64,000 nucleotides of DNA from an uncultured Clostridia bacterium (GTDB taxonomy: Bacteria; Bacillota; Clostridia; TANB77; CAG-508): the NCBI GenBank assembly GCA_949388605.1, contig CASKJV010000005.1:1-64000 (forward strand). Reading direction: 5' to 3'. The translations under genes were made by a program, and so were the position numbers. The notes beneath the pieces were generated by a model. The model saw nothing but the letters and a program-made list of their open reading frames with translations, had not been told where the DNA came from and did no database searches. This document shows positions 35,310 through 45,837 of this stretch, one piece after another (the first letter of the stretch is position 1; each line of letters opens with the position of its first letter).

Positions 35310-36678
35310 TTATTTGATACCAACACATCTCATAGCATCATTTATATTTTTCACACCTATTATATCTAATTTAAAATTCTCTTTCAATAGTTTTTTATTA
35401 CTTTCAGGAATTATACAAGTTTTATATCCTAATTTTTCAGCTTCTTTTATACGTTTTTCTATCATATTAACACTTCTTACTTCACCGAGTAAGTCCAACT
35501 TCACCAATTATTGCTACATCTTCTTTTATACTAATATTTTTAAAAGTTGATGCTGTAGCTAAAATAATTCCTAAATCTAAAGCTGGTTCATTAACTCTTA
35601 ATCCCCCAACTAAATTAATATATACATCTTGAGAACTTAAATTCATTCCTCCTCGTTTTTCTAAAACTGCCATAAGTAATGTTAATCTATTATAATCTAT
35701 TCCACTTGCATTTCTTCTTGGCATTCCAAAAACAGTTGGTGTAGCTAAAGCTTGTAGTTCTATTACTAAAGCTCGTGTTCCTTCTAAGCTTACAACAATT
35801 GCTGACCCTGGAGGATTTCCATCTCTTTCGGAAATCAATAATTGAGATGGATTTGTAATTTCTACTAATCCTTCATTTTGCATTTCAAACATACCAATTT
35901 CGTTTGTTGAACCAAATCTATTTTTTACACCTCTTAATATTCTATAGGAAAAATATCTTTCACCCTCTAAATATAATACTGTATCTACCATATGTTCTAA
36001 AACTCTTGGACCAGCAATATTACCATCTTTAGTAACATGTCCAATTATAATAGTAGTAATACCTGTTTGTTTACACATTTTCATTATTCTTGCTGTAATT
36101 TCTCTTACTTGACTTACACTCCCTGGTGCAGATGTAATATCATCTGAATACATTGTTTGAACAGAGTCTATTATTACAAATTTTGCTCCTGTATTTTCTA
36201 ATGCAACTTCAACATTATCTATATCAGTTTCTGCTAAGAAAAGTAAATTATCATTTTTTATTCCTAATCTATCTGCTCTAATTTTTATTTGTTCAGCTGA
36301 TTCTTCTCCTGAAACATATAATATTTTTCCATTTACTTTCACATTATCACATATTTGAAGAATTAAAGTAGATTTTCCAATTCCAGGTTCTCCTCCTAAA
36401 AGAGTTAATGATCCATTTACAAATCCTCCGCCTAAAACTCTATCTAATTCTTCAACACCAGTGGCAATTCTAGTAGTTGTTTTTTTCTCTACTTCATTTA
36501 ATTTTACAATTTCACCTTTAGGTTTATTTTTTTCTTTAGTATTACCTTTTGTACCAGTTATAGCTTTTTCTTCAACAAATGTATTCCATTCATTGCAAGC
36601 TGGACATTTACCAAGCCATTTACCTGATTCAAATCCACAGCTATTACAAACAAATACTGTTGTAGTTTTCTTTGCCAT
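35310..36678 (-). CDS. radA: DNA repair protein RadA (Sms), needs +1 frameshift
   Basis: Zinc finger CNSCGFESGKWLGKCPAC at residues 10-27, Walker A GGEPGIGKST near 95, the RadA KNRFG motif, and a C-terminal Lon-like domain. RadA promotes branch migration in recombination. After Thr397 the 0-frame reads CGG TGA and stops. Dropping the C (35487) gives GEVGLT-G-EVRSVNMIEKRIKE, the expected RadA sequence, and a 455-residue protein, the usual length. The site is the same type as in trmD and DUF1846. The promoter-side end abuts a REP element. Confidence 0.92.
35484..35487 (-). other. Putative four-base codon CGGT in radA
   Basis: On the minus strand GGA CTT ACT CGGT GAA GTA AGA. The 0-frame is CGG followed at once by TGA; skipping C gives GGT (Gly), conserved in the family motif GLTGEVR. 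A stop directly after the slow codon recalls the prfB design. Confidence 0.7.
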
Positions 36679-36692
36679 TTTACTTCCTTTCT

Positions 36693-36750
36693 ATGACCAA
36701 TTGGGGACGTTAGTTTTTGGACATTTTTGTCCACTTTTATACGTATGTTA
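36693..36750 (+). repeat. REP palindrome left of the RAYT gene
   Basis: ATGACCAATTGGGGACG, TTAGTTTTTGGACATTTTTG, then a partly degenerated right arm ending ACGTATGTTA. It is inverted relative to the copy at 37572-37630, and ends 15 bases before the radA start codon. Confidence 0.85.
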
Positions 36751-36765
36751 ATCTCTGAACTAATT

Positions 36766-37530
36766 TTACGCTCTTTCTATAATCTTTCTATCTAAATTTA
36801 ATATTCTGGAAATTTGACTTTTGGAAATTCCATTTAACTTTTTTATAGATTTAATATATTGATTTCTAATCTTTATGTTATAATTAGTAATTTCTTTTAA
36901 ATCTGATATATTCAATTCATTTTTAATAATTTTTATTGCTTCATCATCATTAAATCTATTAATAAATTCGTATTCCAATTCATCATTGTAATTATAAATT
37001 TTAGTTAAATTGAACTCTTTGAATTTCTTTCTTGAAATAAATAAATCTTTATCAAATAAATTCAAAACATTTTCAGTACTAACTAAATTCGAATAATATA
37101 AATAATCTTTAAAACTACTCCACTTATATTCTTCCGTAGAACATATATTAGCATTTTCTGGATTTCTATGTATATATCTTATTACATTTAAAAAATATAT
37201 TTCATTTTCAACACATTTACTATTATATCTATTTTGAAATAAATGACCTACTCTATCATATTTCTTATTAAAATACAATGCATAAGTTATTCCAATACTT
37301 TGAATTATATTTGATATTTTTTTATTAGGAATCTCAACTAACAAATGTACATGATTCCCCATTAAACAATAGGCATATATTATATATTCATAATTTTCTT
37401 TTGTATTTTTTAATGTTTTTAAAAATTTGTTTCTATCAATATCATCATAAAATATTCTTTCTTTATTAATTCCACGCAACATTATATGATAAATATTTGT
37501 ATTACTAATTAATCTAAAATGTCTAGGCAC
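36766..37530 (-). CDS. REP-associated tyrosine transposase (RAYT, Y1_Tnp)
   Basis: A 254-residue single-strand transposase of the IS200-like HUH class. The HUH motif is in MGNHVHLLVE near residue 61, the region with the likely nucleophilic tyrosine is GITYALYFNKKYDRVGHLFQ near 105, and IRYIHRNPENAN is typical of RAYTs. It starts with GTG (AGGAGAAGTTA before it). REP palindromes in inverted orientation stand on both sides, and further copies are dispersed in the window. RAYTs are domesticated transposases that mobilise REPs. Confidence 0.9.
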   Translation of the reverse strand: MPRHFRLISNTNIYHIMLRGINKERIFYDDIDRNKFLKTLKNTKENYEYIIYAYCLMGNHVHLLVEIPNKKISNIIQSIGITYALYFNKKYDRVGHLFQNRYNSKCVENEIYFLNVIRYIHRNPENANICSTEEYKWSSFKDYLYYSNLVSTENVLNLFDKDLFISRKKFKEFNLTKIYNYNDELEYEFINRFNDDEAIKIIKNELNISDLKEITNYNIKIRNQYIKSIKKLNGISKSQISRILNLDRKIIERA

Positions 37531-37571
37531 TAACTTCTCCTTTCATTTATTTTAAGTATCAGTGCCCCTTT

Positions 37572-37630
37572 TTAACATACGTTAGTTTTTGGACAAAAAT
37601 GTCCAAAAACTAACGTCCCCAATTGGTCAT
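37572..37630 (-). repeat. REP palindrome right of the RAYT gene, intact
   Basis: Minus strand: ATGACCAATTGGGG, then a perfect 17-bp stem ACGTTAGTTTTTGGACA around TTTT, and ATGTTAAA. The TGA in its first bases is the stop codon of the GH15 gene. Confidence 0.88.
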
Positions 37631-39516
37631 TTTTCCATAAGTTTTTTTAATGTAATTAAAAACATTGCATGACTCCATGTAAGTCCTATTACCCAACATG
37701 GTTCCATTGTTTCATTATTTACTTGTTCACCTAAAAATCCGTGAGATGATGCAGAATTTGCAACAAATTCAAAGCATTCTAGCGCTTTTTCTTTATCACC
37801 TATTTCTAGATAATACCATGATATCCATAAAGTTACAATAGGCCATGGATTTTTTCCGCCTATATATTCATCTCCTTCAAATCTTATATATCCACCTGTA
37901 TATGTTCTTAATGTTTTATTTATTTCTTCTATTGTTTTTTCTACTTTTAAATCTTTAGCAGGAAACATTTCAAATGGTACTATAGAGCCTATAATACTCA
38001 TGTCTATTCTTCTATCTTTTACATTTCTTACATATGTATCTCTATTATTATCGTAAAATTCTTTTTCACAATATTCTTTTATTTCTTTTGATTTTTGTTT
38101 TAAATTTTCTATTTGTTTAGAAATAAATTCAAATTTTGATACATCATCTTGATATAAATCTTTAACTTCTAAATATATATTTATCATAGCTTTAAATGCA
38201 CCATATATTGATGATATAGAATATAAAGAAATTCCTTCAAACATTTCCCATAAATCATAACTTTCTCCCATTTGATTTATATTTTGTAGTATATCATCTA
38301 TATATTTTTCTAAAAACATAATTGCATTTTCAAGCATATGTAAATTTTCTTTTAGAAAGATTTTGTCTTTTGTAAATTTATAATGAGTATATGCTCCAAA
38401 TACTACACTTGCGGTTTCATCAATTTGATACCCCCATGAAGAAGCTAAATTTCCATCTGTAAAAAAACGTTGCTCCCACATTCCACTTTCATATTGTGTC
38501 ATTTTGCAAAATTTTGAGTAAAATTTATCTGAATATTCCTTCATTCCTACAATATCAAGTGCTTCCGTTATAAAAACAGCGTCTCTTGGCCAACAATATG
38601 AATATCTTCCGCATTTTGTTTTATATTCATCGATTTCCATTCCTGCTGAAATTCCACCAGTTTTTTTATTTATTAATAAAGGAAATAAAAGTATACTCCT
38701 ATTATAAATCCTTTTTACTTTTTCATTAACATCTCTTTGATTTATATTAAAAATATCATGTTCTTTCAAAAAATTAGTCCAATATTCTATTGTTTCATTT
38801 TCTAAATTTTCTGTATTTAATTTTTTTATTCTTATTATTTCATCATCAATAGTAAGAGTATTAATTTCCTCATTTTTATTTACATATACAAATAAAGTAA
38901 TTTCGACTTCATTACCAGGAGTTAATACATTTAAATCATAATTAATTCCAGAATCATTAGACATTCCAATATAATCTTTACCATTAATTACACCTGTATG
39001 AAAATTATTAGAAATTCCATTTATTTGTCTTCTAAATATTCTATTTTTTGAAAATGTACATACAGAATAGTCATGATTATACTGTATTAAAGTATCGTTC
39101 TTGCAATATCCACTTGTATCATTGTTTAAATCAGTTAATATTTTGGAATATACTAAAAAATTCATTTTCAAATCTATTTCATTTTCATTCTTAAAGACAT
39201 ATTTTCTTATTAAAATATTTTCATTAATTGGAACAAAATCTGTTTGTGCAATTCTTACTTTAAAATACGAATTATAAATTTCTGTCTTTAAAACATTTGT
39301 ATTTTCTATATATTCTTGAGAATATGTATTGTTTATATCATCATGTAAATAGATTATTGCTGAATCATTTATTTTCATACCAGTATGAAAAGTATCTATA
39401 AATTGTCTATAGTCAATTGCTCCATATACTAATCTAATTAATTCACCATTTTTTGTGAAACTAGCTTTAACTTTTTCATTTCCAATTATTGCATCATTAA
39501 GATATTTAGTTCTCAT
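37627..39516 (-). CDS. Glycoside hydrolase family 15 protein (glucoamylase/trehalase-like)
   Basis: About 629 residues from the ATG at 39516, where AGGAG lies six bases before; an upstream ATG at 39585 has no RBS. The N-terminal half is a beta-sandwich domain. The C-terminal (alpha/alpha)6 barrel shows KCGRYSYCWPRDAVFITEAL, WGYQIDETASVVFGAY, DLWEMFEGISLYSISSIYGA and GEQVNNETMEPCWVIGLTWS, typical of bacterial GH15. It hydrolyses alpha-glucosidic bonds; no signal peptide, so probably intracellular glycogen, oligosaccharides or trehalose. Its stop codon lies within a REP. Confidence 0.88.
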   Translation of the reverse strand: MRTKYLNDAIIGNEKVKASFTKNGELIRLVYGAIDYRQFIDTFHTGMKINDSAIIYLHDDINNTYSQEYIENTNVLKTEIYNSYFKVRIAQTDFVPINENILIRKYVFKNENEIDLKMNFLVYSKILTDLNNDTSGYCKNDTLIQYNHDYSVCTFSKNRIFRRQINGISNNFHTGVINGKDYIGMSNDSGINYDLNVLTPGNEVEITLFVYVNKNEEINTLTIDDEIIRIKKLNTENLENETIEYWTNFLKEHDIFNINQRDVNEKVKRIYNRSILLFPLLINKKTGGISAGMEIDEYKTKCGRYSYCWPRDAVFITEALDIVGMKEYSDKFYSKFCKMTQYESGMWEQRFFTDGNLASSWGYQIDETASVVFGAYTHYKFTKDKIFLKENLHMLENAIMFLEKYIDDILQNINQMGESYDLWEMFEGISLYSISSIYGAFKAMINIYLEVKDLYQDDVSKFEFISKQIENLKQKSKEIKEYCEKEFYDNNRDTYVRNVKDRRIDMSIIGSIVPFEMFPAKDLKVEKTIEEINKTLRTYTGGYIRFEGDEYIGGKNPWPIVTLWISWYYLEIGDKEKALECFEFVANSASSHGFLGEQVNNETMEPCWVIGLTWSHAMFLITLKKLMEK

Positions 39517-39653
39517 TTTTTCTCCTATCTGAAATTTAGGGACATAAAATATTTTATTACATCTATATGACATGTAAGTCAACAAAGTATTGCAGTTATT
39601 ATTGTTTTTGAAGTCTTTTGAATTTATTTACATTTTAATAATATAGCTATTTC

Positions 39654-39710
39654 AACATACGTATAAAATTGGACAAAAATGTCCAAAAACTAACGTCCCC
39701 AATTGGTCAT
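39654..39710 (-). repeat. REP palindrome after the beta-CASP gene
   Basis: Minus strand ATGACCAATTGGGGACGTTA, GTTTTTGGACATTTTTGTCC, ending ACGTATGTTG. Only the distal arm is degenerate. It starts next to the stop codon of the beta-CASP RNase gene. Confidence 0.85.
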
Positions 39711-41359
39711 TATTTCATTAAATTTTGAATTTGATTTTGTATCTCTTTAACTCTATCTTCTAAAGCTTTCAAATCATTGTCTTTTGTTTCAATATTATTT
39801 TTCATAATTACATTTTCAAAATCAGAAATATCTTCTTTTAATGATTCTATTCTTTCAAGTATATCTAGACGTTTAAAGTCTCTCTTATATCTTTTTACTT
39901 CTTTTGTTTCTGATAATAATATTGGTTCTTCTCCAACTAATTCATAAGTCTCACCAAACTCAGGAATTGTAACATTGCATTCTGAACCTTCTTCTATCTT
40001 TTGTTTTAAAACTTCTTGCCCTTCTGGCTCTCCATGTACTAAGAAAATATGTTTTGGTGGATTTGTAAAGGAATAAACAAAATTTAAAAGCCAAGTTTGA
40101 TCTGCATGACCTGAATATCCTTCAATATATTCTATTCTAGCATTTACTGCTATTTCTTCTCCAAATATTTTTACTTTATCGGCTCCTTCTACTATTGTTC
40201 TCCCCAAGGTTCCTGGTGCTTGATATCCAACAAATAAAATTGTGCTATTGGGATTCCATAAATTATGTTTTAAATGATGTTTTATTCTACCAACTTCACA
40301 CATTCCACTTGCTGATAAAATAATTGCTGGTCTCATATCTTCGTTCAATGCTTTTGATTCTTCTGCAGTTTGTGTAAATTGTAATCCATTAAATTCTAAG
40401 GGATTATCTCCTCTTTTTATCTTTTCTTTAATTTCATCTTCAAATAATTCTGTATTTTTCTTAAATACTTCTGTAGCAGAAATTGCTAAAGGACTATCTA
40501 CATATACTGGAATATTCATTATTTTTTCATATTTTTTTGCAAATTCTTCATCTTGCCCATAGTCATCTTTCAATTTATCTAGTTCATATAATATTTCTTG
40601 TGTTCTTCCTACAGCAAAAGATGGTATTATAACTCTTCCTCCATTATCTAATGTTTCAGAAACTATGTCTAAAAACATTTTGGCTTTATTGTCATTTTGC
40701 ATATGCAATCTATTTCCATATGTAGATTCCATTATTAAATAATCTGCATTACTTATCATTGTTGGAGAATCTAATAAAGGTAAATCATTATTACCTAAAT
40801 CTCCTGTAAATACAGCTTTTGTTGTTTTTCCATCTTCTGTAGCCCAAATTTCAATAATCGCTGATCCTAACATATGTCCTGCATCATTGAATCTTACACT
40901 TATATTGTCATCAATTTCTACAATGTCATCATATTCTACAGGAGAAAATATTTCTAAACATTTATATGCTTCTTCAGCTGTGTAAAGTGGTGGAAGTGGT
41001 TCTAAAGCTTCTCTCATTCTTTTTTTATTTTTCCATCCAATTTCAGTTTCTTGTATATGTCCACTATCTGGTAACATTATTTCACATAAATCACATGTGG
41101 CTTTTGTTGCATAAACTTTACCTCTAAACCCTTCATTATAAAGTTTTGGAATCCTTCCTGAATGATCTATATGTGCATGAGTTAATAACATAAAATCAAT
41201 TTTACTTACATCAAAAGCAAATGGATCAGAATTTTCTAATTCATCTGTAATCTTTCCCTGATACATTCCACAATCAACTAAAAAGTTTTTTCCAGCTGCT
41301 TCTACTAAAAAGTTAGATCCTGTTACAGTTTTAGCTGCACCTAAAAAAGTTATTTTCAT
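39710..41359 (-). CDS. Beta-CASP metallo-beta-lactamase RNase
   Basis: A 549-residue protein of the CPSF73/YSH1-like beta-CASP group. The metal motif LTHAHIDHSGRIP is near residue 60, GHMLGSAIIE near 168 and TGDLGNND near 192; the beta-CASP part has STYGNRLH, VDSPLA and ILSASGMCEVGRI, and the C-terminal HADQTWLL and FLVHGEPEGQ. Such enzymes process or degrade RNA. A coiled-coil tail (residues 500-549) is extra. It follows the 507-residue gene by 15 bases, so the two are co-transcribed. Confidence 0.9.
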   Translation of the reverse strand: MKITFLGAAKTVTGSNFLVEAAGKNFLVDCGMYQGKITDELENSDPFAFDVSKIDFMLLTHAHIDHSGRIPKLYNEGFRGKVYATKATCDLCEIMLPDSGHIQETEIGWKNKKRMREALEPLPPLYTAEEAYKCLEIFSPVEYDDIVEIDDNISVRFNDAGHMLGSAIIEIWATEDGKTTKAVFTGDLGNNDLPLLDSPTMISNADYLIMESTYGNRLHMQNDNKAKMFLDIVSETLDNGGRVIIPSFAVGRTQEILYELDKLKDDYGQDEEFAKKYEKIMNIPVYVDSPLAISATEVFKKNTELFEDEIKEKIKRGDNPLEFNGLQFTQTAEESKALNEDMRPAIILSASGMCEVGRIKHHLKHNLWNPNSTILFVGYQAPGTLGRTIVEGADKVKIFGEEIAVNARIEYIEGYSGHADQTWLLNFVYSFTNPPKHIFLVHGEPEGQEVLKQKIEEGSECNVTIPEFGETYELVGEEPILLSETKEVKRYKRDFKRLDILERIESLKEDISDFENVIMKNNIETKDNDLKALEDRVKEIQNQIQNLMK

Positions 41360-41374
41360 AATTTCTCCTCCAAT

Positions 41375-42898
41375 TTAATTAAAAATTTTTATCTTTCGAT
41401 TTTTTGCAACTTCAAAAATATTTTTTGAGAGTTCTAATTTCTTTTTACCTTGTTTTTCAAAAACATCTTTATCATAAACTTTTATTACTAAATCTTCTTT
41501 GTCTAATATTAAACATATTTTTATTTCTTCAAGATTTATTATTTTTGTATCTAAAGCATATTTTATAATTTCGAAATTCAAATTAATGTCCATACTAATA
41601 ATTTTCATTGCACCTATTTTGCACAATTTAGTAATTGCTTTTTTTAATATTTTGTCAATGTATTCTTGTAATATCTCAATATCACTAATATTTATATCTT
41701 TTGAAAGCTTTAATTTACTATAATATCTTAATTCATACACAATATCTACTATTTCGTCTCTTGTTTTCATTTTACTTAATTTTTTTTCAATAAAATATAA
41801 ATATTCTTTTTGTAAATCGATTAATACGTCTTGAAGATTTTCTTTACAATTATAAAGTTCAGTTGTTTCTTCTAAAATACTCTTTTCTTTTATAAAATTA
41901 GATGGCTTTAATAAAATTGCAATTTCTGATATTTCTTTTAAATATTTTTCTTTTTCTTTTATTAACAAATTCTTATATTTTCTTAATGTTTCTATTTTTT
42001 TATCAGCTTCTAATTTCAAATTTACTTTTACAAATCTTTTTGCTAGTAATTCTTTATCATTCAATAATAAATCAATTTTATCAATTTTTTTAGTTAAATT
42101 AATTTTTCTTGTTTTGCAATCTTCTAAAAATTTAACTTTATTTTCCATCTTCTTGAGTTTTTGTTTTCTAAGTTTTAAATTCTTATCAATATTTTCTTTT
42201 TCTTTTCCTGATGAATTTAAATACAAAACTTTATATAAACATTTTAAGAATTTATCATTTGATGTAAATATTTTTATAAATTTTTGTGCGTCTTCCACAA
42301 AATTCTTATCAGTAGAATTATATGTTCTCCATTCGTATAAAAACCTTTCACCTAGCATTACTAATAAATTTTGATAAATTAAATTGTCTATATAATTGTC
42401 TTGTTCCACTTCTGATATATCCCATGACCACCCATTAAAGTCTTTTAAAATTTCTATATTATTCATATTATATCCATTTACTAATGAGTTTTGGATTAGT
42501 TCTCTATAAATATTTTTGGAATCTATATAAAAATATTTTGGTGATATATCAGAAATAGCATATAAAAGTGCTATTTCTGTAGGATATGTTAATATACTTC
42601 TTTCCCTTTCATTTGTTAATGCTTTTAATTTATGTCTTATAAGCACTTTAGCCTGATCGGAATCAGGCTCTACAGTTTTTATATTATCACAATACAATTT
42701 AATTGTTTCAATAATTTCTCTTAATATTTCATCTTTGGTTCTTACACATCTTTTTACTTCATAAAAATCTCGATATGATATTTCTATTTTGTAAATCATA
42801 TTTAATAGGAGATTTTTTGTATTTGAAGAAAAATACTTATTATCTAAGATTTCTTCTAATTCTATATTATAATCTTTCAATTTAGAAAATAAATTCAA
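41375..42898 (-). CDS. Hypothetical coiled-coil protein, 507 residues
   Basis: Not recognised. It starts with TTG (GGAGG eight bases upstream). The first 220 residues are helical (YPTEIALLYAISDISPKYFY), residues 230-330 are lysine-rich coiled coil, and the C-terminal 100 residues look like a compact alpha/beta domain (KIGAMKIISMDINLNFEIIK). No transmembrane helix. Its place directly upstream of the beta-CASP RNase suggests a cytoplasmic role connected with it. Confidence 0.6.
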   Translation of the reverse strand: MNLFSKLKDYNIELEEILDNKYFSSNTKNLLLNMIYKIEISYRDFYEVKRCVRTKDEILREIIETIKLYCDNIKTVEPDSDQAKVLIRHKLKALTNERERSILTYPTEIALLYAISDISPKYFYIDSKNIYRELIQNSLVNGYNMNNIEILKDFNGWSWDISEVEQDNYIDNLIYQNLLVMLGERFLYEWRTYNSTDKNFVEDAQKFIKIFTSNDKFLKCLYKVLYLNSSGKEKENIDKNLKLRKQKLKKMENKVKFLEDCKTRKINLTKKIDKIDLLLNDKELLAKRFVKVNLKLEADKKIETLRKYKNLLIKEKEKYLKEISEIAILLKPSNFIKEKSILEETTELYNCKENLQDVLIDLQKEYLYFIEKKLSKMKTRDEIVDIVYELRYYSKLKLSKDINISDIEILQEYIDKILKKAITKLCKIGAMKIISMDINLNFEIIKYALDTKIINLEEIKICLILDKEDLVIKVYDKDVFEKQGKKKLELSKNIFEVAKNRKIKIFN

Positions 42899-43090
42899 AT
42901 TTTAAACCTCCTATTTATATTACAAATATTTTTTTATTTATGTATATTATTAGTCAATTAGAATTATATAACATTAATATATATGTACCAATTTACATCT
43001 AAAAAACTAACTAACAATTCTTATTTGATATATCAACAAAATTGTAACTTTCGAATATTTATTCAATAAAATTTTAACATTCATATAAAT

Positions 43091-43140
43091 TGGTAAAATG
43101 TCTATTAATTTATGTCCCCGCTTGATCACCGATTGGTCAT
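43091..43140 (-). repeat. REP palindrome, diverged, fused to ftsK 3' end
   Basis: Minus strand ATGACCAATCGGTGATCAAG, GGGGACATAAATTAATAGAC. The leading ATGACCAAT is intact; the rest has diverged. It supplies the last ftsK codons, MTNR and the stop. Confidence 0.65.
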
Positions 43141-45618
43141 TTTTAATTCGTTTAATCTTTCAGGAGTAATTAACACTTGCCTTGGTTTACTACCTTCATA
43201 ACCTGAAATTATCCCTCTAGCTTCCATTTGATCAATAATTCTACCAGCTCTTGCATATCCTACTTTAAATCTTCTTTGAATAAATGAAGTTGATGCTTGA
43301 CCAATTTCAACAACAGTATCTATTGCTTCCATTAATAATGGATCTGTATCATCATCTTCTGCTTCTTTTTCAATTTGCCCTTCTGATTTATTTGACTTTT
43401 CTATTTCTTCTAATATATCTTCATTATATGTTGCAACACCATTTGATTTTATAAAATCAACAACTTTCTCAACTTCATTATCAGAAACAAAAGCTCCTTG
43501 TACTCTAATTGGTTTAGATGCACTGGCAGGATAGAAAAGCATATCACCTTTTCCTAAAAGCTTTTCTGCACCAACTTGATCTAATATTGTTCTTGAATCT
43601 ATTTGAGAAGAAACAGCAAATGCAATTCTTGATGGTACATTTGCTTTAATTAGTCCTGTAATAACATCTACAGATGGTCTTTGAGTAGCTATTACTAAAT
43701 GCATTCCAGCAGCTCTAGCTTTTTGAGCTAATCTACAAATTGAATCTTCAACCTCTTTAGATGCAACCATCATTAAATCAGCAAGTTCGTCTACTATTAT
43801 TACAATTTGTGGTAATTTTCCTGTTGTTCCATCTTCTGTTTCACGTTCTAGAGAAGCATTATATCCTTTTAAATCTCTAACACCCTTTTCTGCAAATAAA
43901 TTATATCTGTGATCCATTTCTTGTACAGCCCATGCAAGAGCACCTGCTGCTTTTCTAGGATCTGTTACAACTGGAATTAATAAATGTGGTATTCCATTAT
44001 AAACAGATAATTCAACAACTTTTGGATCAACCATAACAAGTTTTACTTCACTTGGTTTACTATTAAAAATGATACTTGTAATTATAGTATTTATACAAAC
44101 AGATTTACCTGAACCTGTTGAACCTGCAATCAAAACGTGAGGCATTTTGGCAATATCTGCTAAAACAACTTTACCTGCAACATCTTTTCCTAATGCAACA
44201 GATAATTTAGAATTATTATCTTCAAATTCTTCACTTTCTATTACATCTCTTAAAGGAACTGATTCTTTTTCTTTGTTTGGAATTTCAATTCCTACTGCTT
44301 GTTTTCCTGGTATTGGAGCCTCAATTCTTATTGTTTCTGCTGCTAAATTAAGAGCAATATCATCTGCAAGATTTGCAATTTTGTTTACTCTAACACCTTC
44401 GGCAGGTTTTAATTCAAATCTTGTAATAGCTGGTCCCACTGAGTAATCAACAACTTTTGCTGCAACTCCAAAACTATGTAAAGTTTTTTGTAATTGTTGA
44501 GCTTTTTCTGTTACAGCTTTTGCTCCTCCTCTTACTCCTTTTTTGTTACTTTTTCCTAGTAATGTAACTGGTGGATATTCATAATTTTCATCTTCTATAG
44601 AAATTGTATGTTCCAATTGTAAAACTGCTTTTGTTTTACTTTCTTTTTGTTCTTCTTCAACTGTAAATAAACTATCTTCATTATCTTGATTTTTTATACT
44701 TTCTGCTTCATTGGCTTTAGCTGTATTTTTATAAATATTTACATCTATAACATCTGGATTAAATTCTTCTTTTTCTTCTGTACTATTTGATTTTTTACCA
44801 AATAATTTTATATTTCTTCCTTTTGTTCTTTCTTCTTCAGGCTCTTCGTCTGATTGATTATCTAAATTAATTGTTATTTCATCTTCATCAAAAATTGCTG
44901 TTTGTAAGTTCTTTCTACTATTTCTTCTTTTTAAATTTTCTTCTACTTCTAAAGGTTCACAAGTTTTTACTTTTTCTCTTCTTCTAGCTTTTCTCTCTTC
45001 TCTTCTTGCAAGCAATTCTTCTTCTCTTTCTTCTCTCCTTGCATACATTTCATCAATTATATCAAGCATAATTTCTGATGGATGCAATCCAAAAGTAAAT
45101 ACACAAAGTACTAGTACAATTCCTATTGTTGCAATTGCAGCTCCAAACATACCTAATAATTTAATTAATGGATATGCAATAACTGCTCCAACAGTTCCTC
45201 CACCTATATTTTTAACTCCTAAATCATATGCTACTTCTATAATATCATCAAATTCTAAATCAGCATTTATATTTCCTTTAGAAATATGATATATTGATAA
45301 AGTTGCAGCAATACAAGCTAATAAAACAGCATATTGTATCAATTTTGAAGTAATATAATTTCTATCGTCCTTAGCAATACAAACTGTAAGTACTAAAAAA
45401 CCTATAGGAATTATATATTTTATAACTCCTACAATTCCTCCAAGTGCAGGACTTAGAATTTCTCCTATTACACCTTTTTCTCCATATATTAAAACAAATA
45501 ATAATATACTTACTATAAACATTATTATTACTGCTAAATCTATATTAATTCCATTTTTTCTTTTTTTTGAATTACTATTTTTTGAACTACTATTAGTTCT
45601 TTTCTTTTTTCTTCCCAA
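43126..45618 (-). CDS. ftsK: DNA translocase FtsK/SpoIIIE
   Basis: 830 residues. Four or five N-terminal transmembrane helices (about 25-180), a charged linker, then the motor domain with Walker [15 protein letters not shown] near 510 and DELADLMM near 610, and the C-terminal gamma winged helix ([20 protein letters not shown]). It pumps chromosomal DNA through the septum. It starts with TTG (GGAGG eight bases before). The last residues MTNR come from a REP element, and the final sense codon is the rare CGG followed by TGA. Confidence 0.95.
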   Translation of the reverse strand: MGRKKKRTNSSSKNSNSKKRKNGINIDLAVIIMFIVSILLFVLIYGEKGVIGEILSPALGGIVGVIKYIIPIGFLVLTVCIAKDDRNYITSKLIQYAVLLACIAATLSIYHISKGNINADLEFDDIIEVAYDLGVKNIGGGTVGAVIAYPLIKLLGMFGAAIATIGIVLVLCVFTFGLHPSEIMLDIIDEMYARREEREEELLARREERKARRREKVKTCEPLEVEENLKRRNSRKNLQTAIFDEDEITINLDNQSDEEPEEERTKGRNIKLFGKKSNSTEEKEEFNPDVIDVNIYKNTAKANEAESIKNQDNEDSLFTVEEEQKESKTKAVLQLEHTISIEDENYEYPPVTLLGKSNKKGVRGGAKAVTEKAQQLQKTLHSFGVAAKVVDYSVGPAITRFELKPAEGVRVNKIANLADDIALNLAAETIRIEAPIPGKQAVGIEIPNKEKESVPLRDVIESEEFEDNNSKLSVALGKDVAGKVVLADIAKMPHVLIAGSTGSGKSVCINTIITSIIFNSKPSEVKLVMVDPKVVELSVYNGIPHLLIPVVTDPRKAAGALAWAVQEMDHRYNLFAEKGVRDLKGYNASLERETEDGTTGKLPQIVIIVDELADLMMVASKEVEDSICRLAQKARAAGMHLVIATQRPSVDVITGLIKANVPSRIAFAVSSQIDSRTILDQVGAEKLLGKGDMLFYPASASKPIRVQGAFVSDNEVEKVVDFIKSNGVATYNEDILEEIEKSNKSEGQIEKEAEDDDTDPLLMEAIDTVVEIGQASTSFIQRRFKVGYARAGRIIDQMEARGIISGYEGSKPRQVLITPERLNELKMTNR

Positions 45619-45638
45619 TGATACATCCTCCTACTTTA

Positions 45639-45786
45639 GAACAAAAGTGGATATATGAACAAATCTGAAAAATCAAAGATTTTTTGGTAAATTTGTTCGC
45701 GTGCCAAATTTATGCAATAAATTTGTGTGCAAAATTTAGCGAAGCTTTTATATAATAGGAAAGTATTACTTTCCTATTATATAAAT
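45639..45786. repeat. Three-hairpin intergenic repeat, copy 4
   Basis: A diverged full copy. Hairpin 1 has GAACAAAT and ATTTGTTC arms with a new inner stem (AAATCTTTGATTTT). Hairpin 2 is AAATTTAT-GCA-ATAAATTT, and hairpin 3 is TTATATAATAGGAAAG with CTTTCCTATTATATAA. All stems differ in sequence from copy 1 but still pair. Confidence 0.7.
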
Positions 45787-45833
45787 AAAGCCACAATCAG
45801 AATCAATGTTAATTGATTTTGATTCTGGCTTTT
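45787..45833. terminator. Terminator after the coiled-coil gene
   Basis: AAAGCCA..ATCA.AATCAA pairs with TTGAT..TGATTCTGGCTTT, a few bases past the stop codon at 45838. Confidence 0.75.
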
Positions 45834-45837
45834 TAGG

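Noticed and set aside
43126-43140. ftsK end AAT CGG TGA as a recoding site
   Set aside because: A shift would add only six residues (GDQAGT) with no family support, and the sequence comes from a REP element.
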